Below, piece by piece: positions 1-9,059 of a stretch of 64,000 bases of DNA. The notes beneath the pieces were generated by a model, which saw only the letters and a program-made list of their open reading frames with translations, did not search any database and had not been told where the DNA came from. Position 1 is the stretch's first letter; the number at the start of each line of letters is the position of its first letter. This stretch comes from JADHMP01 sp964386915. Lineage in GTDB: Bacteria > Bacteroidota > Bacteroidia > Flavobacteriales > Flavobacteriaceae. The stretch covers positions 6,948 through 70,947 of the forward strand of contig CAYLUQ010000012.1 of assembly GCA_964386915.1 (NCBI GenBank), written 5' to 3'. The position numbers were made by a program, and so were the translations under genes.

Positions 1-945
1 AAGGCCTATGTTCGGGTGCCCATTTTGCTTCCCGGAGAGAAAACCAGCACACGAATTGATCCCGGCAAAAGTCTTTATGCACAAGTCGCTCCTTTAGCTG
101 CTCAAAAAGGGGTTTTAGATGCCGCCATATGGATAGGCTATGCTTGGGCCGACGAAGCCCGAAATCACGCTGTGGTAATGGTCACCGGAGACGATCAAAA
201 CAAAGTGCGAGAGGCAGCCGAAACCTTGGCCAATGCCTTTTGGAACGTTCGGCGCGATTTTGACTTTGTTGCTCCCACCACCACTTTTGACAAAGCCTTG
301 GCACAAGCCTTAAACAGCAACCAAAAACCCTTTGTCATTAGCGATATGGGAGATAACCCAACCGCCGGAGGTGCCGGAGATGTGACATGGACCCTTCGGG
401 AATTACTCAACAGAAATGAATTTAAAAGCCCTGATGGGCCAAGTGTAATTTATGCTTCTATTCCGGGTCCCAATCTTGTAGCTAAAGCGCTTGAGGTGGG
501 CATTGGCAATACAGTAGAGGCAACCGTTGGGGCTGCCGTTGACAATCGCTATGCTCCGCCCCTAAAACTCAAAGGCACAGTAAAAGCCATTCACCAAGGC
601 GATTCCAACGCCGAAGTAGAAGTGGTCGTTCAAACCGGTTCTCTCCAAGTGATTGTGACCCAAAAAAGAAAACCCTATCACTACGAAAAAGATTTTACAA
701 CGCTAAACCTCAACCCTAGAGAAGTAGCTATACTCATAGTTAAAATTGGTTATTTGGTTCCTGAACTTTATAATCTACGTGGCGATTGGGTAATGGCGCT
801 TACCCCCGGAGGAGTGGATCAGGACTTAGAGCGCCTACCCTACCAAAATGTGATAAGGCCCTTATTTCCACTAGACCCTGATATGCCAGATCCTAATCTG
901 GAAGTCGATTGGATCCCGAAGTCTGGATCAACGTTGCAGAAATAG
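1..945 (+). CDS. MlrC/M81-family metallopeptidase, C-terminal part (cut by window edge)
   Basis: The reading frame is open from base 1, so the gene begins upstream; the GTG at 16 is not its real start. The visible ~314 residues match the C-terminal domain of MlrC (microcystinase C, peptidase family M81): a segment near bases 346-385 reads GDNPTAGGAGD, the Asp/Gly-rich signature of the domain, and the protein ends with the RPLFPLDPDMPD tail typical of the family. MlrC proteins are metal-dependent hydrolases that cleave linearised microcystin, but most family members act on unknown peptides or amides. The N-terminal metal-binding domain is outside the window, so catalytic residues cannot be checked. 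The same frame stays open for 67 codons after the stop, discussed in the findings. Confidence 0.85.
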   Translation, partial: KAYVRVPILLPGEKTSTRIDPGKSLYAQVAPLAAQKGVLDAAIWIGYAWADEARNHAVVMVTGDDQNKVREAAETLANAFWNVRRDFDFVAPTTTFDKALAQALNSNQKPFVISDMGDNPTAGGAGDVTWTLRELLNRNEFKSPDGPSVIYASIPGPNLVAKALEVGIGNTVEATVGAAVDNRYAPPLKLKGTVKAIHQGDSNAEVEVVVQTGSLQVIVTQKRKPYHYEKDFTTLNLNPREVAILIVKIGYLVPELYNLRGDWVMALTPGGVDQDLERLPYQNVIRPLFPLDPDMPDPNLEVDWIPKSGSTLQK

Positions 946-1178
946 CCTTTTTCAAATTTTCTTTATCAAAAAGGACATGCTGTATTTGGCATTAAAAAAC
1001 AGTGGCATCTTAGGCGTGGGTATAGGATAGATGCGGGTTATACTGGGATTATAGAGTGTAAAAACACCTTAATTGCCCTCATAAAAAAAGCAAATGAATT
1101 ATTTCCATCTAGCAAAGTAAAAATGTTACATAAATTAGGTTATATTTAAGAGCAAGGCTATTTAACTGTTTTCAAAAA

Positions 1179-3398
1179 ATGGAATCAATACCAAAAACAG
1201 GATTTAAAGGTTTAACCGAAAACTTTAAAAGTGATTTAATCGCTGCAATAAGTGTTTCGCTTATAGCACTTCCGCTTTCTTTGGGGATTGCTTTGGCTGC
1301 TGGAGCTCCAGCAATGTCTGGAATCCTATCTGCTGTTGTTGGTGGTGTTGTTACTACTTTTTTCAGAGGGGGGCATATTTCCATTAATGGTCCTGCAAAA
1401 GGAGTCATTGCGGTTATACTTTTGGGCATTACGCTAATGGATGACGGTTCTGGGCAAGCCTTTAACTATGTACTAGCCGCTGTTGTAATTTCTGGAGCAC
1501 TACAGGCTTTGTTAGGGTTGCTTAAATTAGGCCGCTTTGCTGATGTTTTTCATTCTTCCGTCATTCTTGGAATTTTAGCTGCAATAGGGATTATCATTTT
1601 TGCTAAACAAATTCATGTAGCCTTAGGAACCGAATCTAAGAGTGCCAGCATTATTCAAAATCTTGTTGATGCCGTTATACTCCTTCCGCAGGCAAATCCA
1701 TTCGTCGTTCTAATTTCCTTAACGGGCGTAATTATTTTACTATTTCACGCCAAAGTTGCCTTTCGTTTTTTCCAATTTTTCCCTGCCCCCATTTGGGTAA
1801 TTGCACTTTCTATCCCCTTTGTTTATTTCTTTAATTTTTTTGAAAACCAGACCCTCGGATTTTTAAATCAATCATATGAAGTGGGGCCTCGCTTGCTTTT
1901 AGATATACCAACGAATTTCTTAGACTCTATTTTATTTCCCAACTTTTCAAAAATTAATACGATAGAGTTTTGGACCACAGTATTTTCCCTCTTGATTATT
2001 ACGAGTATTGAAACTTTGGCAATTGCCAAAGCCGTAGATAAAATTGATCCCTACAAACGCAAAACCGATTTAAATAAAGATCTAACTGGGATAGGCATCA
2101 GTACCATCGTTGCAGGGTTAATTGGTGGTTTGCCAATTATTGCGGTCATTATTCGCAGTACTGTGAATATTCACAATGGAGCAAAAACAAAGTGGTCTAA
2201 TCTATATCAAGGTATTTTACTCCTTATTCTTATTGTGGTATTAGGACCCCTGATGCGACAAGTTCCACTCTGTGCTTTCGCCGTTTTACTTGTGTTTACT
2301 GGATTTAAATTGGCTTCACCAGCAGTATTTAAACAAGTTTATGATCATGGGCCAGAACAGTTAATCTTTTTTGTTTTTACACTAGTATTGACCCTATATA
2401 CCAACTTGTTAATCGGTTTGTTGGGTGGGCTAAGCTTAGTTTTGCTTACACATATTTTATTGGCCAAATTACCTTTGATTCAATTTTTCAAATTGACCTA
2501 CCGGTCAGGGTCCCGTTTGATCAAACTCACAGAAGATCGTTTTGAATTAAAAATTAAGGGGATTGCCAATTTTTTAAGTATTCCCAAAACAGCTAAACTC
2601 ATTTCAAAAATTCCTAAAGGAGCTGATGTTAATATAGACTTATCAGAAACAAAATTAGTCGGAATTACTTTCATGGATTATCTAGTTGATTTCCTCAAAA
2701 TTCAAAAGAACTTTGGTGGAACGGTTGTCTTAGAAGGGCTTCATTCTCACGTGTCCTATTCCACCTACAATAGAGCGTTAAAAATATCTCTAAAAAACAC
2801 TGCAACTAAATTATCTCCAAGGCAAAATCGTTTAAAAAATCTTGCCCTTGAAAAAAATTACAATTTTAAGCCCGATGTGGATTGGGATACTCGCTACTTA
2901 AAAGAATTTCATTTTTTTGAAATTCGACCTATTGAACGGAAATCTAATTGTGTTAAAGGCGTATTTGAAAAATTCAATATTTCGTGGGAGGTGTCTGACG
3001 TGACCTTTAACGAAGGGGAAGCTTTTTCTGCAGAAACTTTTAACACAACACTAATTGTTATGAGGTTGAACAAAAAAATTCCTGTTTTTACCATGGAAAA
3101 AGAGGGACTATTTGAAAGGCTATTTGATCGTGTGATTGCGCTTACAGGATATAAAGACATTGACTTTGAAATGTATCCTGACTTTTCAAAAAAATTCTTA
3201 ATCACAGGAAAAGAAGAACCTAAAATTCGTTCTTTTTTTACTGACGAAAGAATCCGCTTTTTTGAAAATAATCATATCTACCATATAGAAAGTAATGGGG
3301 AAGCTATTATGATTTTTGATAAAATCAAATTGGCCCGAACAGATGAGACCATTTCCCTCATAGAGTACAGTAAACAATTAGCATCTCTTTTAAGTTAA
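1179..3398 (+). CDS. SulP-family anion transporter with STAS domain and extra C-terminal domain
   Basis: A 739-residue inner-membrane protein. Residues ~1-425 are strongly hydrophobic and carry SulP landmarks: the early GIALAAGAPAMSG segment and SINGPAKG near residue 70. A cytoplasmic STAS-like domain follows at ~445-535 (IDLSETKLVGITFMD region). SulP/SLC26 proteins move sulfate, bicarbonate or other anions; the substrate cannot be read from sequence. About 180 residues after STAS (from ~560) form a soluble domain I do not recognise; many SulP proteins end at STAS or carry a carbonic anhydrase there, and no zinc-binding Cys/His pattern of a carbonic anhydrase is visible. The ATG at 1179 is preceded by TATATTTA, one base off the phylum -7 element. 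It stands alone between MlrC and the SMP-30 gene. Confidence 0.9.
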   Translation: MESIPKTGFKGLTENFKSDLIAAISVSLIALPLSLGIALAAGAPAMSGILSAVVGGVVTTFFRGGHISINGPAKGVIAVILLGITLMDDGSGQAFNYVLAAVVISGALQALLGLLKLGRFADVFHSSVILGILAAIGIIIFAKQIHVALGTESKSASIIQNLVDAVILLPQANPFVVLISLTGVIILLFHAKVAFRFFQFFPAPIWVIALSIPFVYFFNFFENQTLGFLNQSYEVGPRLLLDIPTNFLDSILFPNFSKINTIEFWTTVFSLLIITSIETLAIAKAVDKIDPYKRKTDLNKDLTGIGISTIVAGLIGGLPIIAVIIRSTVNIHNGAKTKWSNLYQGILLLILIVVLGPLMRQVPLCAFAVLLVFTGFKLASPAVFKQVYDHGPEQLIFFVFTLVLTLYTNLLIGLLGGLSLVLLTHILLAKLPLIQFFKLTYRSGSRLIKLTEDRFELKIKGIANFLSIPKTAKLISKIPKGADVNIDLSETKLVGITFMDYLVDFLKIQKNFGGTVVLEGLHSHVSYSTYNRALKISLKNTATKLSPRQNRLKNLALEKNYNFKPDVDWDTRYLKEFHFFEIRPIERKSNCVKGVFEKFNISWEVSDVTFNEGEAFSAETFNTTLIVMRLNKKIPVFTMEKEGLFERLFDRVIALTGYKDIDFEMYPDFSKKFLITGKEEPKIRSFFTDERIRFFENNHIYHIESNGEAIMIFDKIKLARTDETISLIEYSKQLASLLS

Positions 3399-3458
3399 AA
3401 CTATAAGAATGGGCTCACAGGTTCTTTTGTTCATTAAAACAGTAAACGTTAGACTCAA

Positions 3459-4436
3459 ATGAAATTATATTTTTTATTATTAATTAGCTTTTTTACCACA
3501 GCTGTTCTGGCACAAGAAAAGGAAGGTGCTGTGGAAATCTTAAAGCCTGAAATGAACGCCTTTTTCAATCAGGATTCTAAAATTGAAATACTTGCATCCG
3601 GCTTTGAATGGTCAGAAGGCCCTGTTTGGGTTCCACAGCTCAATGGACTCCTCTTTTCTGATGTGCCTGAAAACAAAGTTTTTTTGTGGAGCCCCAATAA
3701 GGGCTTAAGCGTTTTTTTAGACCCTAGTGGCTACACTGGCGCTGTGAGTAGAACAGGTGAAAGTGGCTCCAACGGCCTAACGCTAGATAAAAATGGCCAT
3801 TTAATCCTCTGCCAACACGGAGACCGTAGAGTGGCTAAATTAAGCAGTTGGTCTTTTGAACAGCCCCACTATGAAACTTTGGTCGATCAATTTGAAGGGA
3901 AACGCTTTAATAGCCCCAATGACCTTGTCTTTTCCAAAGAAGGTACCTTGTTTTTTACCGACCCTCCCTATGGCTTGAATCAACAAGATCAGGATCCACA
4001 AAAAGAACTCCCTCATAATGGGGTCTATAAGTTAGCCACCGATGGTTCACTGAGCCTCATCACCGATCGTTTAGAGCGACCCAATGGCATTGCGCTTTCT
4101 CTAGATGAAAAGACACTTTATGTGGCCAATTCTTATGCTACAAACCCCATCATTTTAGCCATTGATTTAAGCACTACGCCCTATCAATCTAGCGTGTTTT
4201 TTGATGGTAGTGAGTTGATAAAAACCCGTAAAGGACTTTTTGACGGACTTAAAGTGCATTCTTCAGGGATAATATTTGCCACTGGACCTGGGGGTGTTTT
4301 GGTCCTTGATCCTGAAGGAAATCACCTGGGTAGCATTCGCACCAATGGCCCCACAGCTAATTGTGCCTTTGATCCTCAAGAAGACTATTTATATCTTACC
4401 TCAGATGCTGTTTTAGGTCGAATTAAACTCAACTAA
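3459..4436 (+). CDS. Secreted SMP-30/gluconolactonase-family protein
   Basis: A 325-residue six-bladed beta-propeller enzyme with an N-terminal signal peptide (MKLYFLLLISFFTTAVLAQ), so exported to the periplasm or beyond. Family landmarks are present: EGPVW with the metal-binding Glu at residue 53, SGSNGLTLDKNGH, FNSPNDLVFSKEG, a RPNGIALS segment and the late FDGLKVHSSG. SMP-30/LRE-like enzymes hydrolyse lactones such as gluconolactone using one divalent metal; the physiological substrate here is unknown. Its stop codon abuts the ATG of the next gene (MBL-fold hydrolase), so the two are probably co-transcribed. Confidence 0.9.
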   Translation: MKLYFLLLISFFTTAVLAQEKEGAVEILKPEMNAFFNQDSKIEILASGFEWSEGPVWVPQLNGLLFSDVPENKVFLWSPNKGLSVFLDPSGYTGAVSRTGESGSNGLTLDKNGHLILCQHGDRRVAKLSSWSFEQPHYETLVDQFEGKRFNSPNDLVFSKEGTLFFTDPPYGLNQQDQDPQKELPHNGVYKLATDGSLSLITDRLERPNGIALSLDEKTLYVANSYATNPIILAIDLSTTPYQSSVFFDGSELIKTRKGLFDGLKVHSSGIIFATGPGGVLVLDPEGNHLGSIRTNGPTANCAFDPQEDYLYLTSDAVLGRIKLN

Positions 4437-5288
4437 ATGGAGCTCTATCCTATTGAGGCCGGCCACTTTAAACTCGATGGGGGTGCCATGTTCGGGGTGG
4501 TGCCTAAAACCCTGTGGGAACGAACCAATCCTGCCGATGCCAACAACCGTATTGAAATGGCCTCACGCTGTTTGTTGGTGGCCCATGAGGATCGATTGAT
4601 TTTGATTGATTGTGGTATGGGAAACAAACAAAGCGAAAAGTTTTTTAGTTATTACGACCGCTTTGGGCCCTATTCCCTTTTAGGTTCCTTGCAAAAAGTA
4701 GGCACACACCCTTCTGAAATTACAGATGTTTTTTTTACTCACCTTCATTTTGACCACTGCGGTGGGGCTATTGAAAAAAACAAAAAGGGCCAACTTCAAC
4801 CCACATTTAAAAATGCGCGCTATTGGGTGCATCAAAAACACTGGCAATGGGCTATCAATCCCAATGTTCGAGAAAAAGCTTCCTTTTTACCAGAAAATTT
4901 AAATCCAATTGAAGCAACCGGACAACTTAACTTTATTGAAGGGGATGGTGCTCAATTAGAAAACAGTCCGTTTCCATTTGATATCCTTTTAATGGATGGA
5001 CATACCGAAAAACAAATGCTTCCGTTGTTTAACTACAAGGGGTCTAAAGTTGTGTATGCCGCCGACCTTATCCCCACGGTAGGACATCTTCCTGTTCCCT
5101 ACGTGATGGGCTATGACACCCGCCCGTTACAAACCCTCAAGGAAAAAGCCTTGTTCTTAGAACAAGCCGTTGCCAACAACTACCTCCTTTTGTTAGAGCA
5201 CGATCCACACCATGAGCTTATTAGTTTAAAGCAAACCGAAAAAGGGATTCGTTTGGATCAAAATTTTACCTTTACACGTTATTTTTAA
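4437..5288 (+). CDS. MBL-fold metallo-hydrolase
   Basis: A 283-residue cytoplasmic metallo-beta-lactamase-fold hydrolase. The zinc-binding motif HLHFDH is at residues 102-107, with further expected ligands in the GHTEKQM segment and the final EHDPHHE. No signal peptide is seen. The architecture (leader strand ending LIDCGMG, then T-H-x-H-x-D-H) fits the lactonase/quorum-quenching-like branch, but the branch is broad and the substrate is unknown. It starts directly after the stop of the SMP-30 gene and ends 5 bp before the subtilase gene, so this looks like an operon running 3459-8730. Confidence 0.88.
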   Translation: MELYPIEAGHFKLDGGAMFGVVPKTLWERTNPADANNRIEMASRCLLVAHEDRLILIDCGMGNKQSEKFFSYYDRFGPYSLLGSLQKVGTHPSEITDVFFTHLHFDHCGGAIEKNKKGQLQPTFKNARYWVHQKHWQWAINPNVREKASFLPENLNPIEATGQLNFIEGDGAQLENSPFPFDILLMDGHTEKQMLPLFNYKGSKVVYAADLIPTVGHLPVPYVMGYDTRPLQTLKEKALFLEQAVANNYLLLLEHDPHHELISLKQTEKGIRLDQNFTFTRYF

Positions 5289-5293
5289 ACACT

Positions 5294-6877
5294 ATGAAGA
5301 AGTTTTATGCTATAGGGATTATTGCTTTTTTATTGGCCGGCTGTAGTTCCGTTCGTTTTGTGGGGAAACCCTTAGGGGTTGAAACCGCCCAAACTAAAGT
5401 GACTCCTCTTTCCGAAACCCAAAAAAAGCAATGGCACTTACTCGATTTAGAACAAGATTCTATTCCAGGTATAAGCGTAGATCGTGCTTATGCAGAATTA
5501 ATTAAAGAGAAAAAAGGTGAAAAAGTAGTGGTGGCCATCATTGATTCTGGGGTAGATATTGAACACCCCTGCTTAGCTAATGTCCTTTGGGTGAACGAAG
5601 ATGAGATTCCAAACAACGGCCTAGACGATGATCAAAATGGTTATGTTGACGATGTCCACGGTTGGAATTTCTTAGGCGAGGCAGAAAAAGAAAATATGGA
5701 GTATGTGCGCCTGATGAAAATAACTGAGCCCGATTCCGATGACTATAAAACCTACAATTCATTTTTAGAAAAAGAAAAAAAGAAAGTAGAGGAGGAGTTA
5801 CCACAAATAAAGGCTCTTTTACAGCGTATTATAACGGCAGATAGTGTGCTCGTGGCAGCAACAGGCAAAACAGACTATTCCATTGAAGACGCACAGGCCA
5901 TTAGCCCAAAAACAATGGCCGTTATGGAGGCTCTAAGAATGAAGGAATATATGCAAACTACAGGTTTCAAACAGAGTGATGTAGAAGGGTATTCAGACTA
6001 CCTTCAAAATCGTATTGATTATCATTTCAACTTAAATTTTGAAGGGCGTTCCCTAGTTGGAGATAATCCTGATGACCTTTATGATCTATCCTATGGCAAT
6101 GCAAATGTATCAGGACCCGATTTGGACGGTGCGCAACATGGAACCCATGTGGCTGGAATTATTGCTGCTCAATGTGAAGATCCTTCCCATCCTAAAGGAG
6201 TGGCACAAAATATGGCTCTTATGGTGGTGCGTGCTGTTCCCGACGGAGATGAATATGACAAAGACGTGGCCCTGGCCATTCGCTATGCTGTAGACAATGG
6301 GGCCAAGGTGATCAACACCAGTTTTGGAAAAGATTTTTCTCCTCACCCAGAATGGGTCTATGAGGCACTCCGCTATGCGGCCGCTAAAGACGTATTAATT
6401 GTAAATGCAGCAGGGAATGATAATAAAAATATTGATCACGGTGCCGCTCCCTCCTATCCTAAAGATCAGATTGAGGGAACAGAAATTGTCAATAATTTTC
6501 TAACCGTTGGCGCAACAGCGGCCTATTTTGCAGAAAATCAAGTAGCCCCTTTTTCAAACTTTGGGGTTTCTGAGGTAGATATTTTTGCACCCGGCGCCAA
6601 TATTTATTCTACCACCCCTAAAAACAAGCATGACTTTCTAAACGGCACGTCTATGGCCGCTCCTAACGTGGCAGGAATTGCAGCAGTGCTCCGTTCGTTT
6701 TTCCCTAAGCTAAGTGCTGCAACGGTCAAAAAAATTATTCTAGACTCCGGACTGCCTTTGTTCGAAACCGTTATGCATCCTGAAAATCAAAACGCTGTGG
6801 CACCTACCGATATTTCTAAAACAGGTAAAATAGCCAATCTCTATAATGCCCTATTACTAGCCTCCAAAACCAAATAA
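5294..6877 (+). CDS. S8 family (subtilisin-like) serine peptidase, lipoprotein
   Basis: A 527-residue subtilase with a lipoprotein signal (LLAGC, acylated Cys17), so probably anchored in the envelope. The catalytic triad is visible: Asp84 in IIDSGVDIEHP, His282 in QHGTHVAG and Ser453 in NGTSMAAPN, with the oxyanion Asn375 in NAAGND. The Asp-to-His spacing of ~198 residues is far longer than in subtilisin (about 32); residues ~130-265 form an inserted, largely helical, charged segment. Bacteroidota homologues often carry such an insert, as far as I recall. Likely role: envelope protein processing or nutrition; the substrate is unknown. The next gene starts 2 bp after its stop. Confidence 0.93.
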   Translation: MKKFYAIGIIAFLLAGCSSVRFVGKPLGVETAQTKVTPLSETQKKQWHLLDLEQDSIPGISVDRAYAELIKEKKGEKVVVAIIDSGVDIEHPCLANVLWVNEDEIPNNGLDDDQNGYVDDVHGWNFLGEAEKENMEYVRLMKITEPDSDDYKTYNSFLEKEKKKVEEELPQIKALLQRIITADSVLVAATGKTDYSIEDAQAISPKTMAVMEALRMKEYMQTTGFKQSDVEGYSDYLQNRIDYHFNLNFEGRSLVGDNPDDLYDLSYGNANVSGPDLDGAQHGTHVAGIIAAQCEDPSHPKGVAQNMALMVVRAVPDGDEYDKDVALAIRYAVDNGAKVINTSFGKDFSPHPEWVYEALRYAAAKDVLIVNAAGNDNKNIDHGAAPSYPKDQIEGTEIVNNFLTVGATAAYFAENQVAPFSNFGVSEVDIFAPGANIYSTTPKNKHDFLNGTSMAAPNVAGIAAVLRSFFPKLSAATVKKIILDSGLPLFETVMHPENQNAVAPTDISKTGKIANLYNALLLASKTK

Positions 6878-6879
6878 CA

Positions 6880-8730
6880 ATGAAAAAAACACTTTACTCT
6901 TTTCTTTTTTTACTTTCTTTTTCTCTTTCGGCTCAAACCTATTGGCAACAAAAAGTGGCCTACACGATGAACGTAGCCCTAGACGTGGAGACCGCACAAT
7001 ATCAAGGCACACAACAATTGGTCTATACCAATCAGTCTCCTGATACTTTAAAAAGCGTATATTATCATTTGTTCTACAATGCTTTTCAGCCCAAAAGTGA
7101 AATGGCTATTCGCATCAAAAGTGGTAAAGACCGCAATACTCGATTTCGTGCCGATTTTGACACCCTTCAGCTGCAACACCAAGGCTATTTAAAAGTATCG
7201 GCATTAAAACAAGACGGTCAATTGTTGGCTCCTATAATGTCTGGAACCATTTTGGAAGTGCCCTTGGCCAAGCCTCTTCTGCCCAAACAAGCCACCACCC
7301 TCACCCTCCAATTTGAGGGGCAAGTGCCCGCCATGATTCGCCGGGCGGGGAAAAATTCGCGAGAAGGAGTAGCGTTTTCTATGGCACAATGGTTTCCCAA
7401 AATGGCTGAATATGATTATGACGGTTGGAACGCCGAACCCTATTTGGGCAGAGAGTTTCACGGGGTTTGGGGCGATTATGACGTGACCATAACGCTCGAT
7501 AAAAACTATACCGTTGCGGCAAGTGGCTACTTGCAAAATAAAGATGAAATTGGCCATGGCTACGCCGACATTAAAAAAGCCAAAACCAAAAAAGGCCAAT
7601 TGAGTTGGCATTTTATTGCCCCACAAGTGCATGATTTTACGTGGGCAGCAGACCCCGATTATATTCACGATACCTATGCTGGACCTAATGATGTTACACT
7701 TCATTTTTTCTATAAAAACAATCCAGAAATTATAGAGAATTGGAAAAAGCTACAGCCTATTACGGCCGCCTTAATGCAATTTTATAACACTTCTATAGGC
7801 CCCTATCCTTATGACCAATATAGTGTTGTCCAAGGTGGCGATGGAGGCATGGAATATGCCATGCTCACCCTAATCACCGGTGGCCGTTCGTTTGAAGGAC
7901 TCGTTGGGGTAACGGCCCATGAGCTTGCTCATTCTTGGTTTCAACACGTGTTAGCAACCAATGAAATGAAACACGAGTGGATGGATGAGGGCTTCACCTC
8001 CTATATCAGTGCCTATGCAGAAGCTGCTGTTTTGGAACAACCCAACGATTTTCCTGTTGAAGGATCCTACATGAGTTATTTTTCTTTGGCTCGTTCAGGA
8101 AACGAAGAGCCTCAAATGACCAACGCCAATCGCTATGCTCATAATTATGCCTACGAAAGAACCGCCTACTCCAAAGGGGCTGTTTTTTTGGCTCAATTAG
8201 GCTATATCATTGGACAAGATAAGGTGGCTAAAACCTTGCTGGAATATTACAACGATTTTAAATTTAAACATCCTCAGCCCAATGATTTTAGACGCGTGGC
8301 AGAACGGGTTTCGGGCATTCAGCTAAAGTGGTATTTAACCGACTGGACACAAACCACAAACACTATTGACTATGGCATTAAAGACGTTGTGGCTCAAAAC
8401 GAGAACCAAACCCAAGTGAGTTTGGAACGATTGGAGGCCATGCCTATGCCTATAGATTTATTGGTCAACCTAAAAGATGGTCAACAAAAACTATACTACA
8501 TTCCGCTGGCTTTAATGCGGGGAGAAAAGGAAAACCCTTATGCTTTAGAATGGACGCAATTAAGCGATTGGACCTGGGCCAACCCGAACTATTCTTTTGT
8601 GATTGATGAACCCATAGAAAACATTCAATCTATCATTATTGATCCTACTTTTTTCCTAGCCGACATCAATAGGGAGAACAATTTGTATGTGCCAGAAGAA
8701 ATCGAAATCTCATCAAAATCAGACGAATAA
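6880..8730 (+). CDS. M1-family (gluzincin) metallopeptidase, secreted
   Basis: A 616-residue zinc aminopeptidase-like protein with a signal peptide (MKKTLYSFLFLLSFSLSAQ). The M1 signature HELAHSWFQH places zinc ligands at His347 and His351, with the third ligand Glu370 in WMDEGFTSY. The substrate-binding motif G-G-M-E-Y-A occurs upstream (GGDGGMEYA). The N-terminal ~200 residues are the beta-rich M1 saddle domain. It should remove N-terminal residues from peptides in the periplasm or outside the cell. It is the last gene of the hydrolase run, and its 3' end probably overlaps the true start of rnpA. Confidence 0.94.
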   Translation: MKKTLYSFLFLLSFSLSAQTYWQQKVAYTMNVALDVETAQYQGTQQLVYTNQSPDTLKSVYYHLFYNAFQPKSEMAIRIKSGKDRNTRFRADFDTLQLQHQGYLKVSALKQDGQLLAPIMSGTILEVPLAKPLLPKQATTLTLQFEGQVPAMIRRAGKNSREGVAFSMAQWFPKMAEYDYDGWNAEPYLGREFHGVWGDYDVTITLDKNYTVAASGYLQNKDEIGHGYADIKKAKTKKGQLSWHFIAPQVHDFTWAADPDYIHDTYAGPNDVTLHFFYKNNPEIIENWKKLQPITAALMQFYNTSIGPYPYDQYSVVQGGDGGMEYAMLTLITGGRSFEGLVGVTAHELAHSWFQHVLATNEMKHEWMDEGFTSYISAYAEAAVLEQPNDFPVEGSYMSYFSLARSGNEEPQMTNANRYAHNYAYERTAYSKGAVFLAQLGYIIGQDKVAKTLLEYYNDFKFKHPQPNDFRRVAERVSGIQLKWYLTDWTQTTNTIDYGIKDVVAQNENQTQVSLERLEAMPMPIDLLVNLKDGQQKLYYIPLALMRGEKENPYALEWTQLSDWTWANPNYSFVIDEPIENIQSIIIDPTFFLADINRENNLYVPEEIEISSKSDE

Positions 8731-8753
8731 AAGATCGGTTTATCATCAGTGAT

Positions 8754-9059
8754 TTGTTCTCTAAAGGAGAACGAATTGTTCAGGGGCAGTTGGTGGTGTT
8801 GCATCAACAGCATGTTTATTCCTCCTTACATTATGGGGTGAGTGTGCCCAAAAAAAGGGTGCCGTTGGCGGTGGATAGAAATCGGATGAAAAGACAGTTA
8901 CGAGAAGCCATTCGGCTGTATATCAAACAAAAGCCTGAGTTGCTTTCCCTCCCTATAGCCTTTTTTTTACTTTATGTAAGTACAGAAGGCTTGTCTTTTG
9001 ATGAGCTTCAAATGCGGGTGAATCAATTGTTGGATTCCCTTTTTGAAGCAAACGAATAA
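8754..9059 (+). CDS. rnpA: Ribonuclease P protein component
   Basis: The protein subunit of RNase P, which trims 5' leaders of tRNA precursors. The diagnostic RNR motif is present (AVDRNRMKRQLREAIRLY). The only canonical start in the frame is TTG at 8754, giving 101 residues. However, homologous N-terminal sequence continues upstream of that codon in the same frame (about IRRIKDRFIISD before LFSKGERI), and the frame is open back to 8673 without ATG, GTG or TTG. The true start is therefore probably a non-AUG codon around 8712-8727, overlapping the end of the M1 peptidase gene. Its 3' end overlaps the convergent acetyltransferase gene by 37 bp. rpmH is not adjacent, unlike in many other phyla. 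Confidence 0.9.
   Translation: MFSKGERIVQGQLVVLHQQHVYSSLHYGVSVPKKRVPLAVDRNRMKRQLREAIRLYIKQKPELLSLPIAFFLLYVSTEGLSFDELQMRVNQLLDSLFEANE

Noticed and set aside
7204..7704. 166-codon minus-strand frame inside the M1 peptidase gene
   Set aside because: Antisense to a well-supported gene, with no recognised domain; shadow.
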